Assembly (NCBI GenBank): GCA_051881655.1
Contig: JBJEQH010000087.1
Location: forward strand, 1 to 14,199
Reading direction: 5' to 3'
Source: Heritagella sp051881655
GTDB lineage: Bacteria; Bacillota; Clostridia; Oscillospirales; Acutalibacteraceae
Length of the DNA stretch: 14,199 nucleotides
Below the pieces are notes generated by a model. It was not told where the DNA came from, did not search any database, and saw nothing but the letters and a program-made list of their open reading frames with translations. Shown here piece after piece: positions 11,391-14,199 of the stretch. Position 1 is the stretch's first letter; every line of letters begins with the position of its first letter. Both the position numbers and the translations under genes were made by a program.

Positions 11391-12299
11391 ATGGCACAGC
11401 CGATCATCGAAATCCGCCATGTAACCAAAATTTACACGCTGTTTAAGAATAACAAAGAGCAGTTCCTCTCCATCTTCTACCGCTCGCCCAAGCTGAAAAA
11501 GCACCTGGCGCTGGACGACGTGACCTTCTCGGTGGAAAAGGGGGAATCGGTGGGCATTATCGGCAACAACGGCGCCGGCAAATCCACCATTCTCAAGACC
11601 ATCACCGGGGTCACCTTTCCCACCAGCGGTCAGGTGGAGGTGCGCGGGCGCGTGGCCGCCCTGCTGGAGCTGACCGCCGGGTTCGAGCCGGAGATGACCG
11701 GCCGCGAGAACATCTACCTCAAGGGCTATATTCTCGGCCTGCGGGACGAGTATATCCACACCATCGAGAAAAAGGTGATCGAATTTGCCCAACTGGGCGA
11801 TTATATCGACCAGCCGGTGCGCACCTACTCCAGCGGTATGAAAATGCGGCTGGGCTTTTCCATCAACATCAATACCGACCCCGAGATCCTGGTGGTGGAC
11901 GAGGCGCTGAGCGTGGGCGACAACGCCTTTAAGAAAAAGTGCAAGGACGCCATCAAGGATCTGATCGCCAGGGGCACCACCGTTCTGTACGTCAGCCACA
12001 ATGCCGACAGCGTGCAGGAGGTGTGCCGGCGGGCCATCTATCTGAAAAAGGGCAAGCTGGTGTTCGACGGCCCCGTGGAAGAGGCGCTGGAGCGGTACCG
12101 CGTGGACAACCCGCCCAAAACCGCCAAGGGGAAGAAGGCCCCCACCCCCGCCGAGCGGGTGGCCAATGCCCGCAAGGCGCTGGCCGAAAAGGACAAGGCC
12201 CTCCTAAAGGCCGCGGCGGAGAAGAAGGCCGCCGAGGAAGAGCTGGCCGCCGCCGAGCAGGCCGAGGCCCTGGCGCTAAAGGAGTCCGCTCCCGTCTGA
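11391..12299 (+). CDS. ABC exporter ATPase (TagH/Wzt-like) with Lys/Ala/Glu-rich tail
   Basis: The protein has 302 residues and powers export through the TagG-like permease. Seen: Walker A GNNGAGKS (58-65), the signature YSSGMKMRLGFS (146-157), Walker B ILVVDE (166-171), D-loop SVGD, switch His203 in VSHN, and the SIFYRSPKLKKHLALDDVTF N-terminal insert typical of polysaccharide exporters. The ATPase core ends near residue 240. After it come about 60 residues made almost only of Lys, Ala and Glu, predicted to be helical or coiled-coil, in place of the folded carbohydrate-binding domain found in Wzt. Start: ATG 11391 with GGGAGGG about 9 nt upstream; a GTG overlapping the permease stop (11367) is less likely. 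A terminator follows at 12318. Confidence 0.93.
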   Translation: MAQPIIEIRHVTKIYTLFKNNKEQFLSIFYRSPKLKKHLALDDVTFSVEKGESVGIIGNNGAGKSTILKTITGVTFPTSGQVEVRGRVAALLELTAGFEPEMTGRENIYLKGYILGLRDEYIHTIEKKVIEFAQLGDYIDQPVRTYSSGMKMRLGFSININTDPEILVVDEALSVGDNAFKKKCKDAIKDLIARGTTVLYVSHNADSVQEVCRRAIYLKKGKLVFDGPVEEALERYRVDNPPKTAKGKKAPTPAERVANARKALAEKDKALLKAAAEKKAAEEELAAAEQAEALALKESAPV

Positions 12300-12317
12300 A
12301 TCCCCCCGAATCCTCCG

Positions 12318-12346
12318 TCCCCGGTCCATTTGGCCCGGGGATTTTC
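12318..12346 (+). terminator. Intrinsic terminator of ABC exporter operon
   Basis: TCCCCGG (12318-12324) and CCGGGGA (12335-12341) with a 10-nt loop, followed by TTTTCTTT. Confidence 0.8.
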
Positions 12347-12369
12347 TTTGCCATTGCGGTGGTTATATG

Positions 12370-12398
12370 TTGACAAACCTTCTTTTATTACCTACAAT
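12370..12398 (+). promoter_or_regulatory. Sigma-A promoter of MATE exporter gene
   Basis: TTGACA at 12370-12375, a 17-nt spacer and TACAAT at 12393-12398. Transcription should begin close to 12404. Confidence 0.85.
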
Positions 12399-12400
12399 AA

Positions 12401-12443
12401 AAAGCGCACTCCGACCGGATGGCGGGTGCGAAAGGGGCGCTTT
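12401..12443 (+). promoter_or_regulatory. 5'-UTR hairpin enclosing the MATE ribosome binding site
   Basis: AAAGCGC (12401-12407) is complementary to GCGCTTT (12437-12443), with an inner CGCAC/GTGCG pairing. The RBS AAAGGGG (12431-12437) lies inside the 3' side of the hairpin, so folding could reduce translation. Confidence 0.45.
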
Positions 12444-12446
12444 GAT

Positions 12447-13811
12447 ATGCTGAAAATGCCGGACGGCCGCTCGGTCTACCGGGCCATGTTCTCCCTGGCG
12501 ATTCCGATCTCGCTGCAGAACCTGATTACCTTCGCCGTCAATTTTGCCGATAACCTGATGGTGGGCACCCTGCGGGATACCGCCATTTCCGCCGTTTATA
12601 TGGGCACCCAGGTACAGACCTTCCTTTCCATGATGATCAACGGCCTGTCCGCCGCCATGCTGATCCTCATCGCCCAGTACTGGGGCAAGCGGGATCTGGA
12701 CAGCATCCGGCGCATCGCCTCCATCGCCATGCGCGCCGGGCTGACCATCGGCCTTTTGCTCACGGTGGCCTCGGTGGGGTTCGCCCGGCCCATTCTGCAG
12801 CTGCTCACCCCGGATCAGGCGGTGGTGCAGGCGGCCATCCCCTACCTTCAGATCACCGGCTTTTCCTGCCTGTTCTTTGCGGTGTCCCAGATCACCATCG
12901 CCATGATGCGCGGGGTGGAGAACGCCCGGGTGGGCATGTACATCTCGGCCTTTGCCCTGCTGGTCAACGTCACGCTGAACTACGTCTTCATCTTCGGCCT
13001 GGGCCCCATCCCCGCCATGGGCGTCAACGGCGCGGCCATCGCCACCCTGATCAGCCGGGTGTTCGAGGCGGCGGCCGCGGTGTGGTACATGCTGCGGTGC
13101 GAAAAGGTGCTGCGCTGGCGGTTCTCCTGCCTGTTTATGAAGTGCGGCGTGCTGGTGCGGGACTTCGTGCGCTACGGCGGGCCGGTCATGGCCGGGGACC
13201 TGGTGTGGAGCATCAACACCTTCTGCCAGAGCATGATTATCGGCCGCCTGATGAAAGAGGCCATCACCGCCGCCAGCATCATGAACCAGATGAACAACCT
13301 GGTCTTCATCTGGATCAGCGGCCTGTCCGCCGCGGTGGGCATTCTCACCGGGATTCTGGTGGGCGCCGGGGAGGCGGAGAAAATCCGCCCCTATGCGCGC
13401 CTGGTGCAGCTCACCTTCCTCACCGTGGGGGTGTTCAGCTGCGGGGTCATCCTGCTGCTGAAGGGGCCGTTCCTCTCGCTTTATAATATCACGCCCGCTT
13501 CCCAGGCGATCGCCGACCAGATGATGACCCTGCTGTCCGTCACGTTCATCGGCACCTGCTACCAGGCCTCCGGCCTGGCGGGGCTGGTCAAGGCGGGGGG
13601 CGACACCTCGTTTGTGTTTAAAAACGACACCATCTTCGTGTTCCTCGTCGTGCTGCCCTCCGGGTTTTTGGCCCTCACGCTGGGCGCGCCCGCGTGGGTG
13701 GTCATGGCCTGCCTGAAGTGCGACCAGATCTTAAAGTGCTTCGTCGCCGTCGTAAAGATCAACCGCTTTAACTGGATGAAAAACGTCACCCGGCAGCCGA
13801 AGGCGGCCTGA
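12447..13811 (+). CDS. MATE family exporter
   Basis: The protein has 454 residues, the usual length for the MATE family, with about 12 hydrophobic segments in two homologous halves. Typical stretches are AIPISLQNLITFAVNFADNL (18-37), which resembles the family's 'N..D...V' entry, SAVYMGTQVQTFLSMMINGL, TLNYVFIFGLGPIPAMGVNG at the end of the first half and GDLVWSINTFCQSMIIGRLM at the start of the second. Family members export cationic drugs or metabolites using Na+ or H+ gradients; the substrate is not predictable. Start: ATG 12447 has AAAGGGG 9 nt upstream. The open frame extends to 12330 but includes the promoter. It is monocistronic and ends in a strong terminator. Confidence 0.93.
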   Translation: MLKMPDGRSVYRAMFSLAIPISLQNLITFAVNFADNLMVGTLRDTAISAVYMGTQVQTFLSMMINGLSAAMLILIAQYWGKRDLDSIRRIASIAMRAGLTIGLLLTVASVGFARPILQLLTPDQAVVQAAIPYLQITGFSCLFFAVSQITIAMMRGVENARVGMYISAFALLVNVTLNYVFIFGLGPIPAMGVNGAAIATLISRVFEAAAAVWYMLRCEKVLRWRFSCLFMKCGVLVRDFVRYGGPVMAGDLVWSINTFCQSMIIGRLMKEAITAASIMNQMNNLVFIWISGLSAAVGILTGILVGAGEAEKIRPYARLVQLTFLTVGVFSCGVILLLKGPFLSLYNITPASQAIADQMMTLLSVTFIGTCYQASGLAGLVKAGGDTSFVFKNDTIFVFLVVLPSGFLALTLGAPAWVVMACLKCDQILKCFVAVVKINRFNWMKNVTRQPKAA

Positions 13812-13830
13812 CCCGTTTTGTAAAAAACAT

Positions 13831-13884
13831 AAAAAAGGGCGCCCCCTCTCCCGGGAAAACCGGGGGAACGGGGCGCCCTTTTGC
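13831..13884. terminator. Strong bidirectional terminator between MATE and SDR genes
   Basis: AAAAAGGGCGCCCC near 13832-13845 pairs with GGGGCGCCCTTTT near 13870-13882, with an inner CCCGG/CCGGG stem around AAAA. T-runs occur on both strands and it is shared by two convergent genes. Confidence 0.85.
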
Positions 13885-13897
13885 TGGTTTGTTTTTC

Positions 13898-14199
13898 TTA
13901 CCAGGTGCGGGAATTGAGCTGACGGAACTGAGCCGCCGTTGCCACATGGGAGTTCAGGCCGCCGTCCACATTGACGATCTGGCCGGTTACGTAGCTGCTC
14001 TCATCGGAGCCCAGGTATACGCACATATGGCCGATATCCTCGGGGCAGCCATAGCGGTTCACTTCGATGTTGCTCAGGAAGATGTCCTTCAGCATCTGGG
14101 GCACATACGCCTCGTTCTCCGGGGTGACGATCAGGCCGGGACGCACGCAGTTGCAGCGGATGTTCTGCTTGCCGTACTGCAGGGCGGTGTACTTGGTCA
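13898..14199 (-). CDS. Short-chain dehydrogenase/reductase, C-terminal part (5' end beyond window)
   Basis: About 100 C-terminal residues are visible, open to the right edge. The sequence TKYTALQYGKQNIRCNCVRP is the stretch after the catalytic Tyr-x-x-x-Lys of classical SDRs, followed by GLIVTPENEAYV, RYGCPEDIGHMCVYLGSDES and the family-typical SSYVTGQIVNVDGGLNSH. NAD(P)H-dependent oxidoreductase activity on an alcohol or ketone is expected. The longer tail after VDGG (about 20 residues) recalls some bacterial hydroxysteroid dehydrogenases, but this is only a weak similarity and the cofactor-binding half is off-window. The earlier GTG at 14146 is not a real start. Confidence 0.88.
   Translation of the reverse strand, partial: TKYTALQYGKQNIRCNCVRPGLIVTPENEAYVPQMLKDIFLSNIEVNRYGCPEDIGHMCVYLGSDESSYVTGQIVNVDGGLNSHVATAAQFRQLNSRTW

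Noticed and set aside
12330..12446. N-terminal extension of the MATE protein
   Set aside because: It contains the ABC terminator T-run and the consensus promoter at 12370-12398.

Overview
The window looks like chromosomal DNA of a GC-rich Firmicute, most likely a gut-type member of the Clostridia (Oscillospiraceae/Ruminococcaceae-like). This is an inference from several things: near-consensus sigma-A promoters (TTGACA/TATAAT), purine-rich AAGGAGG-type ribosome binding sites, intrinsic terminators, T-box/riboswitch-style leaders, a CotF-like spore coat protein and an L-lactate dehydrogenase. I see no mobile element, phage gene, tRNA, rRNA or CRISPR array.

Left part (1-3963, mostly minus strand). 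A perfect promoter at 2354-2382 drives a cobalamin riboswitch and an intrinsic terminator. These are followed by a small protein with a homing-endonuclease-associated-repeat-like fold, and then a large secreted protein that runs off the left edge. The secreted protein has a signal peptide, a DUF4430 domain, two helical modules and a squalene-cyclase/prenyltransferase-type alpha/alpha toroid. Because DUF4430 and an alpha/alpha toroid are also the two domains of mammalian intrinsic factor and transcobalamin, the riboswitch-controlled unit looks like a bacterial cobamide-capture system. Upstream on the same strand are a YitT-family membrane protein, with an intrinsic terminator hairpin inside its leader, and a CotF-like ferritin-fold protein.

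Middle part (4072-8820, plus strand). It begins with a small XRE regulator whose promoter carries a perfect 19-bp palindromic operator, then a divergent SLOG/DUF1273-like protein. A yybP-ykoY-type (Mn2+) riboswitch with a terminator platform follows, and controls an apparent operon: OadB-family sodium-pump decarboxylase beta subunit, a tiny OadG-like subunit and a carbon-nitrogen hydrolase. After a complex terminator-like leader comes L-lactate dehydrogenase.

Right part. Two tandem TrkA-type (RCK) potassium-channel regulators lie on the minus strand (8887-10194), with converging terminators separating them from ldh. A divergent plus-strand operon follows: a long structured leader, then a TagG/Wzm-like ABC-2 permease and a TagH/Wzt-like ATPase, probably exporting a cell-surface polysaccharide. 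Next is a MATE-family exporter with its own promoter, then a terminator that may serve both strands, and the C-terminal part of a short-chain dehydrogenase/reductase running in from the right edge.

The most notable theme is RNA-level control. At least two recognisable riboswitches, and three or four other leaders with terminator-type or RBS-enclosing hairpins, occur in 14 kb. The strongest biological hypotheses are the riboswitch-controlled transcobalamin-like surface protein and the Mn2+-riboswitch-controlled sodium-pump decarboxylase subunits.
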